Source: Mermis nigrescens (lineage: Eukaryota; Nematoda; Enoplea; Mermithida; Mermithidae). From it: a stretch of 64,000 bases of DNA. The notes below the pieces were generated by a model that was not told where the DNA came from, did not search any database, and saw only the letters and a program-made list of their open reading frames with translations. Shown here one piece after another: positions 22,801 to 37,800 of this stretch (the first letter of the stretch is position 1; the number at the start of each line of letters is the position of its first letter). The stretch lies in assembly GCA_036768485.1 (NCBI GenBank), contig JAVLUZ010000154.1, forward strand, positions 36,904,042 to 36,968,041, in the 5' to 3' direction. The translations under genes and the position numbers were made by a program.

Positions 22801-25800
22801 CTTTTGAGTTCTAAAAAGACATTTATTAAAATGTGCGTATGGACGCTACTGCGTTTCTGAGTTGTATGATAAAGAAAACGATGCTACTTTTATTCTCGGA
22901 AGGTAGAAAACAGTATGAATTTATTTTAAATTTATAATTTTGTGCTCGAAATCATTAAAACTTACGAGATAAATGCAAAGTTGTTTTAGATTGCGCGAAG
23001 ATTGAAATTTAAAAAATTTTAAAAAAATATTAGTATTATTATTATATTATAAAAAATATCTTTATCAGCCCGAGACCAGCTTCCTTAGCGCAGTGAACCT
23101 TGGAGAGCACAAGAAGGTAAACAAATTATTAAGGTTGGTGCACCGCCATTCATGCGGAGCATGGGAATTCTGAGGAGAGGGGGGGGTGAAATTATAAAGT
23201 TCCCTTTTCGGGTTCAAAAAATGGTAGGTACGCGTCAAAACTCATCAGCGTTTCTGACGATGCTACATTTTTCTGAAGCTTAAAAACGAAAAAATTCCGA
23301 AACAAATAAAAAAAGTCGGAACGAATTGAACAAAATATAGTCAAAAAACATTAGCACGATTGCGCGAAGCGCTAAAAATTTGGCGCTTCTGAGTCAAATA
23401 GATAACTAAAAACGCTTAAAAAGCATCTTTTCTATTATTTTTAGAAATTTTTTAGGAACTTTGAAAAATCGTCAATTCTGGTGGGTTTATTTAAATTTTG
23501 GGGGAGGGGGTGGTGAATTTTCCCTCCCCGAGATCAAGTACGCGCGCTGCCCCGATTGAGGCGGTTATTTATCGAATTCCATTCGGTCACTGGAAGGATG
23601 TTTACGTTATGCGGATGCACGTGTATTTACGCAACTTTGCGGTATTTTAGGTATACGTATTGCATATTTTACCATATTTAATTCAACGCCTCGGCTCTAA
23701 TCGATTATCGGAGCAGTTTAGCGACGGAATAACGCGCTCGCCGGTCTTATTATAATTTTGCCGGTCTAATTTTAATAATCAATTAAAAATATACACGTAT
23801 TTTAGAGGCCCTCTACGCTATTATTGCTATTTAGAGAGGACGATGCCGAGTCGATTAGCGTATTTGTTATTCCTACGCCGGCCTATTCTAATTATACTTC
23901 ATTATTTTTAGCGATTTCGCAGTCTATCGATTTACTTTGACTGTTTATTCAAACGGATCATATCTGAATTTAATTTGAGAAAGGCAAATATTGTAAATTG
24001 CGCAGTTTAAGCGCGAAAATATAATTTCACTTTCTTTAAATAATGAATATTTTTCCGATGAAAATTAGTCAACCGCGTTGCGGAATCGAAATTCGGCGAG
24101 CGCTAGATTAATTCTACCGCAAATAGCATCCGTGCTAGTAAAATTTACTAATTAGGGAAGGTGATTTGAAGGTAATTATCAAATTTTGTGCGATCGATCA
24201 AAAATATCGCCTTAATTACTCGGACTCACCGTTACTATTATTACGTTATTATTGCCACTAATACCGAATTTTTGACCGGTAATATCGAGGAGCCGTGTTC
24301 CTATTTATCCGATTTTAATTCTTGCGCACTATCACCAATTTTTGCCTTGATGATAGGAATTATTGAAAAATATATCCGCGATAATGATATATTAGTTACG
24401 CGCATTGGATTCGAACCGTAAGTGTTAAGATAGGATTTGTGCATTTGGGACACGATTCGCTCGGCAAATCCTGCGTGTTATTTCAAAACGCGAAATCGCG
24501 TTTACCGCGCCAACGTTAGCAGGCACGTAGCTCTGGGGGAATGGGGGTTGTCCGGACCCCGCACCACCCCTCTCTAAAATTCGGAAAAATCGGAAAAATT
24601 TGACTTTTTAAACGTTATTTTGTGCTATTTTTGGGCTCGGTGCCCCCAAAATTGGTGTTGGTCCCCCCAAAGTAGGACGGTCAGCTACGTGCCTGAACGT
24701 TAGGCTAGTTTAAGATTCGTTACTTACTCGCACCTTCGAATAAAATCGGTACGACTCTAAATTTCGGTTAAGAGTCGGTCGTTCTCCGGTTACTTTTTAT
24801 TTTTGACCAATAATCGCAAACAAGCGTTCTGGTTGGTTAATTCATTAGCCGATATTTGGATCATTTTCATTCATTTTCCCAGATTCATCTTTTTTCTAGT
24901 TGATTGACTCGATTAGCTGATTTTACGGTAATTTTTGCGTATTTGCATCATATTTCTTTGATTGTGTGGCATTTTTAAAAATTTTCCACTTATACCTGCT
25001 TGAATTCTCATTGATGCCGACTCGGTCCCCCATCGATACCAACCTGAATGAATTTGTACGGTTTGTCCAGGTATGCGTGCGATGACGCAGATTTTGATCA
25101 AGATGAGTTTAATGCATATATGTACCGTGGGAGGGGTTCGGTGCAGATCCGCCACCCAAATTCGGTCGTCCCCCGTTCTCAATTTTCAGCGAGAAACTTG
25201 AGTTTTTGGTTATTTTTAGGTACTTTTCTGCCCAAAAATGCTAGTTGAGTTACAGGGGCGTGCGCAGGATTTCTTCAAGAGGCGGTCCAAAATGGGTGAC
25301 AATATATTTCGGGACATGTTAGCCGGCGCACAAAGTGAAGGGCATCATCCCACGTTTCCGAACATGCTCCATCCGGTAAGCTCATAAAATTCGAACTTTT
25401 CGAAAACAATTTTATTTCCTCTTAATAAGCTAAGAAAAATGACGTTTTTTGGTCGCGCTTGGGCCTTAATTAACGAAAATGAGATTTTTGAATAAAAAGA
25501 TGCTAATTTTCTTGGATTATCTCACCTTCCCAAAATTATTTTTGGGCTAAAGGGAGGGGCGACCGCTTCCTTCTATGCGGATGCCCCATGGTGAATTATT
25601 ATTTTTATCACTTTATCGATTTATCGCTCCTAAATTTGGTTATGGAATCCAATAGGATTAGTCAGCTGTCAGCTGAGCCAAACAGGCGCCAAGAGCTAAC
25701 AAATTCAAACGACTCGAAAGACTCGGTTAGAAGTTTTTAGTATTTATTGCCGTCAGAAAGTCAGAAATTGACTATGTCGAATGTCGGAAAACCTGGTTTT

Positions 25801-28800
25801 ACTCCACAGGAAGCGCTACTATAGTACAACACTCTGAAATTAAATATGCAGGCACAAAATGTGCAAAGACTTTTGGGGATCATCTCTATCTTTGTAGAGC
25901 ATTAGAACTAGAAAAAGTTCAAAAGATATTCAGGAAAATTCGACCAATTTAACAAAATATTGTTTAAAAAAGCTTATGGAGTGAACCGTTGGAAATTTGA
26001 CTCTTTCGCGCAAATAGATAGCTAAAAACGCGGTAAACACCACCTCTTCTAGGATTTTTTTGAAAATCGCGAACTCTGGTTGAATGAATGAATTTCTGGG
26101 GGAGGGGTGAAAACTTTATTGGTAGTGTAAGTACAACCCTGTATATCATGTTTGATAGCGACTGACTAGCGAGCTAATCAATTTCGTTTTCCGCGTCATA
26201 TGAATTTTTAGCTCCTGGCGCTGTTTGGTTCAGCTTACAGCGAACTGATTCTGTTGTATAGTGAATGTTGTGCTTGTAAAGCAAGGAGACAGACAGACCT
26301 TTCTACTCGCTTTAAGAGATGAGCATCGAAATTGATGAAATCCTCTTAGAATGACTTGTGCTCGCACCTTGTATCTCCGCTTAACTTTGAACTACGACTA
26401 GATGCTGGATTTAAGGAATTTTTGTAGCTTTTAATGGGGATCTTATTTTTAAAAATTATTATGAGACATGTGGTTACTGGTTACTGAGATTAAGACACTG
26501 ATTTTCTGTCAATTTTTGTGCAAAGGGTAGCGGAAATTAAAATGACATAGTTCTAAAGTCGTCATTTTTCGAAATTCGAAACGGGAGGGGCGGCCGATTT
26601 TGCGTTGGTCCAAAATAGTGGCGAAATAAGTAGTGGATGGGATACGTGTATTTGATGAGTAATTTTTGGCTATAGTTAGCTCTTTATCTTTTCTCACATC
26701 TTTGCTGCTACCTTCCGACGGAAAAATATATTGCTCGCCTCTAAAAATGATTTAAAAATCGCCCCTTTTTCAGTAAGCTAGAGAAGAGACTGGCGAAAGA
26801 AGTGTTCTATGCACATAACAATTGTATGGTCTCTTTCCGGATCTTCAGGAACCTGAGATACAAATTTTCCGAAATGGAAAAATTTAGTCGTAATATGTCA
26901 ATGTCATCCATAATACATACCTTCAAAGTCAAGCTTGATGAATACCAGTTGTAACCTGAAAAACCAGCGTCACCACTTTTTTGAATTAATTAAAATCGTA
27001 ACCTAAAATCCAAAGATAAGTGTATGTTGTCGTGGCAGCTAAATTATTTTGTGATAAATTGCTTAACTTTGCATCACTTTTTCTTGTAGGCGATGTAAAA
27101 GAAACTTATTCAAACTTATTTGGATAATTTTCTGTCAATAAATGACTTTAGTCGCGAAAATTAGGGAATTTTTTAATTAAATTTTGACTTAAATATTGAT
27201 CTAATACAAATTATGTAGGCAGTGAAAGGAAACTTCAGATTTTTTAAAATACGACTATTCAATTTCTGCTAACCATACTGATCTGGGGGGTTTGCGGCGT
27301 TTTACCACCCCTCATGAAAGTTTTTGCCCCAGAAATTTTTCACTCCCTTTATAATTCGCGATCTTCGGAAAGTTTCTTTAACTTTTCGAAAAATTTTTAG
27401 GAAAGGTGCTCTTTTAAGCATACATGTAACGGCATGAAATTTGGGGAGGGGTTCCCGGCCATTATTCAAGCGGGGGGGGGGTTAAATGACGCCCAATGTT
27501 TAGGTCAACAACTGCCAAAGAAACATCAAAAAACGGCAAAAAAACGAAGTTTTTACAAAAATCGGAGGTGGGGGTCAAAAATTTTCTTACTTTGGAGGAT
27601 GGGGTGACGACCGACTTTGGGTGAGGGGAACCCCCATCCCCTGTTTCATATCTGCTTTTAAGGAATCTAGCTATCTTTTTGCTCAAAAGTGTTAAATTTT
27701 CGGCGCTCCACGCCATAAACTCATTGTCTGACCATTTTGCTCAATTTACTGAAATTTTCTCGATATTTTTACGAAATTTCTTGATGTTTTTATGCTCTAG
27801 AACGATGGAGCATTGTCAGAAACGCCCAAATAGATATTCTTGACGAGTATCTACCATTTTTGGGCTTGAAAATGGCACTTTAAAATTTCACCTCCACCCT
27901 AGAATTCCTTTGCTGCGCGTGTCTGGCCATGACCATACATGATCTCGGAGATGGGGGGTTCTGGGAAGGGTTTCATCTCCCAGAAAAATGCTTACTCCCG
28001 CAACAATTTTCTACCCCACCCCCAGAATTATCGATTTTTTGAAAATTCTCAAAAAAATTTTAAGAAAAGATGTTTTTTAAACTTTTATAGCTATTTATTT
28101 GCGCAGAAGTGCAAAATTTATGGTGCTTCGCGCCATTATACTCATGTTTTGACTATATTTTTTCAATCTGTTCCGACTTTTTTGATTTTTTTCAAATTTT
28201 TTTGTCTTTTATGCTCAGAAGGATGAAGCATCGTCAGAAACGCTAAAAACGATGTTTTTGACGCGTACTATCATTTTTGGACCCAAAAAGGCACTTTATA
28301 ATTTTATTTCACCCTCCCCAGAATTCCCATGCTGTGCATGTATGGCAATGGCTATGCTAGTGAAATTTGTTGACGTTCTTGTGGTGTGGAAACATTCATG
28401 CACCTAGGGAGGGGTGAGAGGAGTATTACCTTCTGCTGAGTGGTCCTAAAGTTACATTCTGTCGAGCAGTTTGAGCCAAAAGTAGTGTGTTTTCAAGCGA
28501 TTTCGACGCCAAAATAACCGAAAACGGAAATTACTCATCCGTCCTTTTGCCTAAGTCTCAGAATTTAATGGAGCTTGACGTCGAAAAATTTTCAGATGCG
28601 TGGTCAATCAGGTTATCACGTCAAGTTTCTTTTCGGAAAATATATACCTGCTCGTATATACCATTATTCTGAATAAAACTAGAGTAGGAGGAGAATAGCG
28701 AAAATCCTATTTTGTAGGTGTATATTTCATTGGCGATCTGTTGCAACTAATTTTGACTAATTAATAAGGAACCTCCTCCGAAGCGAAATGATGATTAATG

Positions 28801-31800
28801 CTCTGCTCCAATTAATTTATCAAACACCAACAGCTTGACGTTCGTATGTTTCTGAATCATTTTCGATTTGCCTACTAGTGATAAAACGGGTACTCGGATC
28901 CGGTATTAACCGGATGTTTTCAGGATTCGTATCCAGAAATTGAATTTTTTCTACCCGGATCTGGATCCGCAAGTTTAAATTTACACTACCCGGATCCGGA
29001 AACGACTCTTTAGGCTTTTCATCAAAGGGATCCAGATCTCAAATTTTTTCAATTTTATCTAAAAACGTGAGTTATGAATTAATAGTCGTTAGTCAGTAAG
29101 TCAAACAAAATCAGTTTCACTCAAAATAACGTTTTAGTTCTCTACAAAGAATGAGACAGAAATAAAGACATACATCTTTTATGTAAATAAACTTTGTTAT
29201 GTCCTTATTCTTTATAAGAGAAATTTTTTAATTGTTTCCTCATGCGGACGATTGCGCTTTGATTGATATACTATTCGAGTGCACTAAGAAACTGTTTGAA
29301 TAGCTAGTCGCTCTAGTTGGAATCAGACATACACAGCATGAGAAATGCGGGGGTTGAAATTTTAAAGTGCCTTTACTAGCCCAAAGATTTTGGGTACGCA
29401 TCGGAAACATTTTTACCCCTCCTTTCAAGATCATTTATGGTTGGAAAGCATTTTAATGCTTGAAGACAAAACACGGAAAACACAGATTTGTTGCTTTTCA
29501 ACCTGATACGCCGATATTCTGAGCATGATTTCTTATATTGGGCAAAGATTTTTCTATATGTACATAGCATGAATTTTCGGGGCCGCCTTTGTGCATATAC
29601 ACATAATTCCCGACGCTTCACGCTAGAATCACTGGTCTGTTCAATGTGTCTTTCTAATGGCAAAAACAGTTTGAAAATGCTAAAGTGTCGAACGTTTCTA
29701 GCGTTTGTTGCTGGTTATCGAGCTATTTCTCTCATAAAACTCCAGTATTGAATTCAGCTTCAATTAGCCAAAATACTCTAGTGTTTCGTACAGTCAGTAA
29801 TTTGCACTACTTTTTCCAGTGAAAGCATGAGATTCAGTTGAAGTTATATCATAAGTGTCAAAATTGTTTTCTACAAAGCTGATAATACTGTCTTGCTTCA
29901 CTTCATAAAGTTTATTGTGCTTAAGAAAACCATGTGACCTAAAAAGACCAGCCCCAAAAAGCTATGCTGCGCGCATAGCTGCGGAAATATGTTTATTGGA
30001 CTTACATAAGCATATTTTGAAAAAATTCAAATTTTAAGCGTTATTTCCTTCTATTACATCAAGTTTATAAAAATCGATAATTTTGTCCAAGCTATATTAA
30101 AAGTTCACTAATTTTTTTGAATTGAGTCTGATTCGCAGAAACAAGTCTAAATAAGGGTCTTATACATCCCCTACAGGAAACAATGCTAGCGGAAGCAGTT
30201 CAATGGAAACTAATTCTGTTGCCACGGCAACGTATACTTGGAATTGTTTTTTAGGTTACAGTGGTTTTTAGGTCACAATCAAACTTTTTGGGGTTTTTGG
30301 TTTAAGGTCCTATACTTTCGAGAAAAAAGTATCAGTCATCTCTTGAGACTTTACGAGGAGCATTACTACCAAGTTTTATGAAAGTCGGCGCTGGTTTTTT
30401 TAGGCTACAACTGGTTTTTTATTAGGTTTGACTTCGAAGGTATACTGTAGCTCTATGGACAGGATATGACAGCTGAATTTTTTCCTGAGGACAGGCTGGT
30501 ACAGGGGTCTAACGTGAAAACTCCTACAGATTAAAATGCGGGTATAATTACCGACTCTTAAAAATGCATGAAAAATGCGCAAAAAGTAATTTTTGGAACT
30601 TTTAGGCAAATTCGTATCTCAAGGTTTCTCTATGATCCGAAAAGAAATCAGGCTTCGGTTGTGATCTACACGACATATTCCTTTCAACTTTACAATATCA
30701 TCGGCCATCTCCTATTACTTGTCCCAAATCCACTGGTTTTCTTAGAGGCCATCACTAAATATTATGGTGTGAAGGGGTGTCGCGGCGTGAAGTTTGTTGT
30801 TATTTTTTCGATTGATTAACATCAAATAGGTACCATTAATAGTCATATCAAACAAATCATATACTTATCAAATAAATTTAATAGCTATTGTACTATTGGG
30901 TTTAGCTGTACGTAACTCCGAAGTTCAAAGAGTGATTAATAATAAAAAGGCGTATACGCGTAATAAATGAAAATAAGGGAATCGTGGCGCGTATGACCAC
31001 CTGACTGTCCAGGCGGAAAAAGTATAGCCGCGGGCCGTTTCAGTAATTTAACGGATGACGAGTCGACTCTTCGAACCCAGTTTGTTGTTTCATTTAAAAG
31101 ATCCTAGAAAAGTAGCGTTTGCTAATTCTTTGGTGCGGTCGGTTAGAAGCGGTTAAACAAGTGGCCAGATTAACATTATTTTTCTTATTTCGTTCATTTG
31201 CTTAAATAACGATGGGAAGACGCATGATCGACTCTTACCTATCTTAATAAGTCGTGAATTCAAAATTTTGAATTTATATATACAACTTAAAAGTCGGGAA
31301 AACTATTTCGAAAGATTTGGCATTATTCTTCTTAGATTATCGATCACCGTAAACAGGGCGGGCGAGGATCGCCGCCGCCGCAAATGGGCGGCGGCGGCGG
31401 CGGCTATCGCCGCGGCGGATCGCCGATGGGCGGCGGGGGCCCGGGTCACCCGCGACCCAGCTTTTCGTACTCGGGGGAGGGGTCCGAGAACGAGGACGAG
31501 TTCGCCACCAGGACCCTGTTTGTGGGCAATTTGGAAATCGACATCACCATCAACGAGCTGAGGCGGTTTTTCGACCGCTTCGGCACCGTCGAAGAGATCG
31601 ACGTCAAGACGCCGCAGGACGCCGTCACCGCATACGCGTTCGTGCGCTTTTCGGATATTTTGTCGGCGCGCGAAGCTCGCAAGCAATCTAGCGGCGACTT
31701 TTTGAGAGACAACAGGTCAGTAGCGTCCGCTGTTTTTTAGCACTGGACGTAGAACGCCAAAATTCTAGCAAGTTCTCCTTGATTAGCTCAAGGTTGGGCC

Positions 31801-34800
31801 GTTAAGAAGACAAACATAATATAAAAGCATTCAAGCCGACGCTAAGCGCGTCAAAAACGTGGGTTCCATTTCTGCAACGTTGCTGAATGTGCGATGCGCC
31901 GAAAATGTTAGGGAACTTTCTCTAAAAATACCATTAAACATCCAAAACAGCCTTTGCGCATTGCGCTAATGCGCGAAATGTCCCATTAGCGCAGAACGGG
32001 TTTCATTGGCGCCGCGCTAAAAAAAGTGGTAGCGTCCAACGAGTTCCTGAAAATTCGCACAAAAGTTGCTTTTTAAGCATTTTTATCTATCTATTCGCTC
32101 AAAGTCAAGTTTTGGGCGCTTCGCGCCTCATATCAATATTTGACTAGTTCAATTTTGTTGACTTTTTCAACATTTTTGGTTACGATGCTCTAGAAAGACA
32201 AAGCATTTTCTGAAACGCCGAAAAACGATGTTTTTGATGCGTTACCACCATTTTTGGGCCAAAAAAGACTCTAAAATTTCATCTTTCCCCAGGAGTTACC
32301 ATGGTTCGCATTGCTCTTTAAGCGCGTACGTGGTATTTGAGGTTTGGGGCGTTTGCACCCTCTTCCTTCGAGAAACTTTCTCGCCCTAATATTAATTCTC
32401 AAAATGTCGTATGAAAGTGCCGCCAGTGTTTTTTAACTATCATTTAACTCAAATGCGCTTAATTAAATCGATTTTGTTAATGTTTTAAAATTTTTTCTGA
32501 GTTTTAGTTCTAGAAAGAAATAACATTGTGAGTAACGTCGTGTTTTTGAGCACAAAAAGGCACTTTGGAGAAACTTTTCAAGCCGAAACGAAAAATTCCC
32601 ACGCCGTACACGTTTGCGTAAGAATATTGACAAAATTTTATTTTACATTGAGAATAGAGAATAATTGTTCTTGTTATATTACGAGGAGTAAGATTTACAC
32701 TCGCGCATTAATTGTTGAAGTAAAGTATAAGAAACGCTGATTACCATTGAAATTTTAAAGGGATAAAATGGAAAGAAACAATCGATAATTTTACGAGCGT
32801 ATAATTTTTATTATTTAAAAATCGATTTTATCTTTAAAATTTCATCGGAATTGCTATTAGAGAATGGATTTTTGACGTCGTTTAATACGCTATGCGTTAA
32901 AATAGCAAAATTCGTAGTTTTCGAGAAAATTCTTCTTCGCTTTGATAGGTTGCGAAAAGCGGTCGACAAGGCTTTGGAAAATATGTACATCCCGCAGAGT
33001 CGAAAGTTTCAATATTTTCTAACAAATAGTGCAATTTTTCAGACGAGGGGTATTACAATTCCCTCCGAGCATTAAAAAAGTGATATGTAAGTAGTCTTTT
33101 TGGCTGAAAAAAACGTCGCTAGACGGCCTTCAATGGTTTAAGCGACGCGTATAGCCTTTTTGGAATCAAAAACGTACCGCGTCGGTTCAGGAATGGGGTA
33201 TACGTTAGTCGTTTCTGGCAGTTCCAAAATGATATATACCTATTTTGTTAACTCCATAAAGGGCTAAATAGCAACAGGCGCGTAGCTGTGGGCGGACTGG
33301 GTGGTCCGGAACCCCCCCCTAATTCAGAAAATAAACCGGAAGAATAGGACTTTTTACACGTTATTTTATGCTACTTTTGGCTTAGACCCCCCAAAATTGG
33401 TGTTGGTCCCCCTCTAAAATAATGAGGGCCAGCCGCGTGCCTGAATAGCAATTTGTCCGAAAAGGCTACGTAGCTATTCGTTTTTGAGTTCAAAATCGCC
33501 ATATACGTATTTGTCACGTACGCCGAAAAACGGTTGTTTTAAATTTAAATAAACAAATTTTAGATGCAAGATCGGTTGGGGCAAACCGATCGTGACGCGG
33601 CGTTTGTGGGTGGGCGGCCTGGGCCCCGACACTTCGTTGGCCTGGCTGGAAAAAGAGTTCGATCGCTACGGCGCCATAGAAAAAATCGATTTCGTTCGCG
33701 GCGACAACCACGCCTACATCCTGTTCGCCAATCAGGAGGCGGCCATGGAGGCCTGGAAGAAGCTCAAGGGCATTCACATGAAAAACGGCATTTTGCAGAA
33801 CATTTTTCAGGTTAGAAATCGCGCTTTGTCCTCATCGCGTACCTAAGCGAATAAAATATTCCATTTCGACCGTTTTTAAACGAAACGATCAACTTTCGCA
33901 GGTCGACTACGCCGACTGCACCATGTACGACAATCCGCAGCAGAACGATCGCAACGGCGGGCCGCGCGAGCGCTATCGCCGCCGCGAGTCCTTTTCGCCC
34001 GGCGGCGGCGCTAAGCGTCGTCGCAGTCCGAGCGAATCGCCCGAACGTCGTCATCGGTCGCCGCCGCCGCGTTCGTCGATCGGCGCCGCGACGCGATCGC
34101 TCGGCGCTCGTCGCAACGGCGAAAAGGACCTAGGTCGCAAGAACGATTCGTCGCCGCCGGCTAAATTGACCGGTTTAGCCGCCGCGGCCGAATTCGGCGC
34201 CGAAACGCTCGACGAATTATCGCAAGTACGCCGTGTCGAAGTTTTAAAATTTTAATCTAGTTTAGGCTTCGGAAATTATTGATTTTTCCTTATATTCAAA
34301 TTTCCGAGGATCATTTTTCTATTCGCTCGAGTTTTTTGATTTCTTACGACGAGAGCGGCCTCGGAGCCGTAAAGTTCAAAGTTTGCGCTTTATTAGGAGA
34401 GCGGCAGGGGCGGATTTAGGGGGTGGAGGGCGGGGGGGACGGCCGCCCCCCCCGCCCGATTGGCCCAAAACAGTACGCAAAATTGTGGATTTTGGAGCGA
34501 TTTTTGGGTTAGAACGCTTACTTTTTCCGCCCGAGTCAGGGTTCCGCCCCTCCTTAGGGGTACCGCCCCCTTAGGAAAATGCTGGATCCGCCACTGGAGA
34601 GCGATAAAGCAATTTTTTGTCACGAACGTTTTAAAAATGGCCGTTTTCTTTCGAAATACCGGGCGATCTGGTAAATTTTTGGAGTTCTCGTACGCGTCTC
34701 TAGCGCGTTCACTAACGAGTCGCGTATTTTGGGGTACGCGCCCGACTGACGGCTCGAAATTTCGCTTAGGGGTTGCCGACTAGTTTTATGGGGGAGCTAG

Positions 34801-37800
34801 GAAAATGACCTCCATTTTTTGACAAGAACGGCTAAAATTGCGAGTTTTCTCAAAAAGTCGGATAGGACTTGAGAAATTTTGAGGCTTCGGGGGACGGGGA
34901 CGACCAACTTCGGGCGAGGGATCCGTCCCGTCATCCCCATTTTAACGCGTACGGAATATTGTCCCTAATGGGGGTCCGAAAGCCGTCGCCGTTAAGTCCG
35001 AATGATTGTTTCGCGTCGAAAATTGTACAAAATGTAAACATTTCTCGGTCGCTTCGCGCCGGACTTACGTATCGATGTACCGTTTACTTACGAAACATGC
35101 CTAGAAAAAAGATGGAATGATCGCGAGAAAATAAATGCTAGAGGCGTGCGCCGATTCCGAACCCCGTGAAATACAAAAAACATTAATAAAAATCAGATAA
35201 AATTAATGTTTTTATCGAATTATACAACGTAACATTTATCTATGTATAAAAATAAGCTAATTTACGTTAAATCGCGGCTTAGAATGTTGTCGTATTTCGT
35301 TTCGGGTAATCCAATAACTAAGATCTGAATGAATGTGGAAACAATTTCATAGATTTTTGAGAGGCCAAGCTTCGTGGACGATTATATTACGAAAATAAGC
35401 ACGTTTCATCGATAATTCTCAGTCAAAAACGTTTGAAGTGCCGCGGACTTCGAAAGTTAGAGATGTTCCAAGCCCCGACCCCGGCCCGGGGCGGCCGGAG
35501 CTAAAACATTTGTAATTGTAATAATTTATAACGCTATTGTCTCGCGTGAAGTGATACTTATTTGGTCGAATGCTCACAATTTTACGATTCGTAAATCAAA
35601 CACGCAATTTCCACCCGGAAAACATTAGCGCGGGGTGGGGGTGAGGGGGTATTACCCCCTGAGCTTCGAAAACTGGTAGCCGTACACCAATTTTGGCCGA
35701 AAAACCATCGCCTTATAGCCTTTTTGGGCTCCGAAAATGAGCTAAACAGCCTCGCTGGGCTCATAAAATTTAGTCATTTTTCAGGCTCCGGTTTTTTCTA
35801 TAGAATTATTTTCTCGACTCCAAAATAAGGTTAATAGCTATTTTTAGTCCAAAAAGGCTATATCGCTATGTTTGCGAATCCAAAAAGGCCGTATAGCGAA
35901 TTTTCTGACCCCAAAAGGACTATACGGCCGATTTTACGAAGCTATAGCTGCGTAGCGGTATTTGGTTTTCACGTCCCCCGAAACTTTGACCTTACGCACC
36001 TATGCCTAATAATGACATTTATTCGCTTTCTCGGCGGCGCGGAAGTCGTATCGTTGAGCGGCGAATGCGTTTTGAAACGATTTCAAGAGCGGAAAGAGCT
36101 TTTTCGGCAGAGTTTTGTTTTATTATTAGCGTAACTTTTAAAAGTCGTGCAAATGCGAAAGATAGATCGGTAATTCGAGCTTCTAAACGTTCTTTAGCTT
36201 TAATTTTATAAATTTTCCGGCGCCTCGCGCCCGATTATCGTTAAAATCAAAGAAATTTAATGATTCTATCGAGCGAAATTGCGGAAAATTTTAAAATTTT
36301 TATCTTGAAAAATGAGCGATTTCAAATAAAAGTAGGCGGGCGATTCGACGCGTCGAAACGTGCAATTTCGCGCGTGAAGGGCAAATTTTTGGAAGTATTG
36401 CGCCTGTTTTTGGAAAAGGTAGGGTACCGCCCCCCTCTCAGGAGAATCCTGATCCGGCGGTGGTAGGAGCAAAAAAATATAAATGTTAAAGCTCGTTGTG
36501 TTCGAAAACGGCGGATGAACGATCGAAAACTCGATAGGCGTACCCGGCGTTTTTTTGTGTTGAAGTCCCTTTTACGCGTACGCGGATGGCGCTTACGAGT
36601 CTTCGTACATTTCGTACGTACAAATCTCGCGTCCGGTTTCGTTGACGTAATTTTAGCTAATTTTTGGGTTTTCGATGGCGAAAGATGATTAGAATTGTCG
36701 CAAAAATTTGACATTCTTCCCCTTAGGATGAAAATTGAAGCGGACGATTGCTCATTTCGCGCGGAAAACTTTTGGAATTTCGCGCCTCGTTACAGTTTTT
36801 GTCTTCCCGAAAGCCGCGTACGCGTGGAAAAAAGGTTCCAAAAGTGTTCGTAAATGAGCGGGATAAATGTTCGCCGAATGCGAAAAAAATCGTTTACGAA
36901 CCTTTCAGGGAAAAGATGACTAAAATGGTGAAAATAGGTGAAAATATGGTGAAAATATGGTGAAAATAAAGGAAATATAAATAAAAAAATAAAAAATGGC
37001 GAAAATTGGTCAAAAAATATTAATTACAAAAAAATGGCGAAAATAGGTCGGGTCGCGAGATCCTTGCGAAAAATCTCAAATTCCGTGGGTTTGATGTCGA
37101 TACGGACTAATATTCGCCTTTCGTTCAGCTTCGCAGCCCAATTTGGACCGGCGTTTTGGTGCTGAAGCGATCGGCTTATCCTTTGCAGTTGTACAAAATG
37201 GCCGGCGACGACGATTTGGTCGACGCTTATTTGCGCAACGAACGCGGCGAAAGCGTTCATTTGAACGTGACGCAGCGTTTGAAGTTGGACCAGCCGCGCA
37301 CCGGCGAAATTCTGCGCGTCTCGGCGTCGGCCATGGACCACTCGGCCTATTTGCTCGCCGTGCCCAATCCGAACGTGCGCGACGACGTCCGATTGGCCGA
37401 CATGCAGTCGAAACACTTGACGCTGCTCGTCAAATACTTCAAGGTTTATGTAACACGAGGCCGGGGCTGAAAAATCAATAATCATTTTTATGCACTCGAG
37501 CGACCCGAAGGTTTACTAGCGTACACCCACGAATGGTAATTCTCGGGGGGGGGGTGAACTTTTAAAGCGCCTCATTCGGGCCGAAGAACCGTAGGTACGC
37601 GTCAAAAATATGGTTTTCCGTCGTTTCCGACGATGCTCCATCTTTCTAGAGCATTAAAACATAAAAAATTTCAAAAAATTAAAAAGTCGAACGAATTTAA
37701 CAAAATATAGTCAAAACGTGAGTATATGGCGCCAAAAATTTGACACCTTTGAGCGAATAGATAGCTAAAAACGCTTAGAAAACACCTTTCCTACGAATTT

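Larger units (their letters stand above)
20073..31356 (+). other. spenito intron 2 (11.3 kb), filled with degraded repeats
   Basis: Recognisable contents include type B relatives at about 20290-20690, 23145-23545, 27285-28345 (two copies) and 29320-29440, plus a mixed fragment at 25790-26155 that combines CAGTG-family and type B sequence. Also present are a G/C-run element at about 21480-21830 and the MITEs listed separately. About 23550-24510 and 30440-31300 look like unique AT-rich intron. No nested gene was found on either strand. Confidence 0.7.

Noticed and set aside
24395..24420. GGATTCGAACC, a possible tRNA B box on the minus strand
   Set aside because: No A box at the right distance and no cloverleaf stems around it.
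31045..31090. CTTCGAACCC, another B-box-like word
   Set aside because: No matching stems or A box; treated as chance.
31268..31686. Overlapping frames on both strands over spenito exon 3
   Set aside because: GC-rich shadow frames of the RRM2 exon. Only the frame with LFVGNL and AYAFVRF is real. The same applies to shadows over exons 4 to 6 and annexin exon 7.
34393..34783. Frames across the MITE at 34405-34596
   Set aside because: The similar peptides in other introns (for example 51730-51936 and 54152-54367) all come from copies of the same MITE; this is repeat translation, not a gene family.
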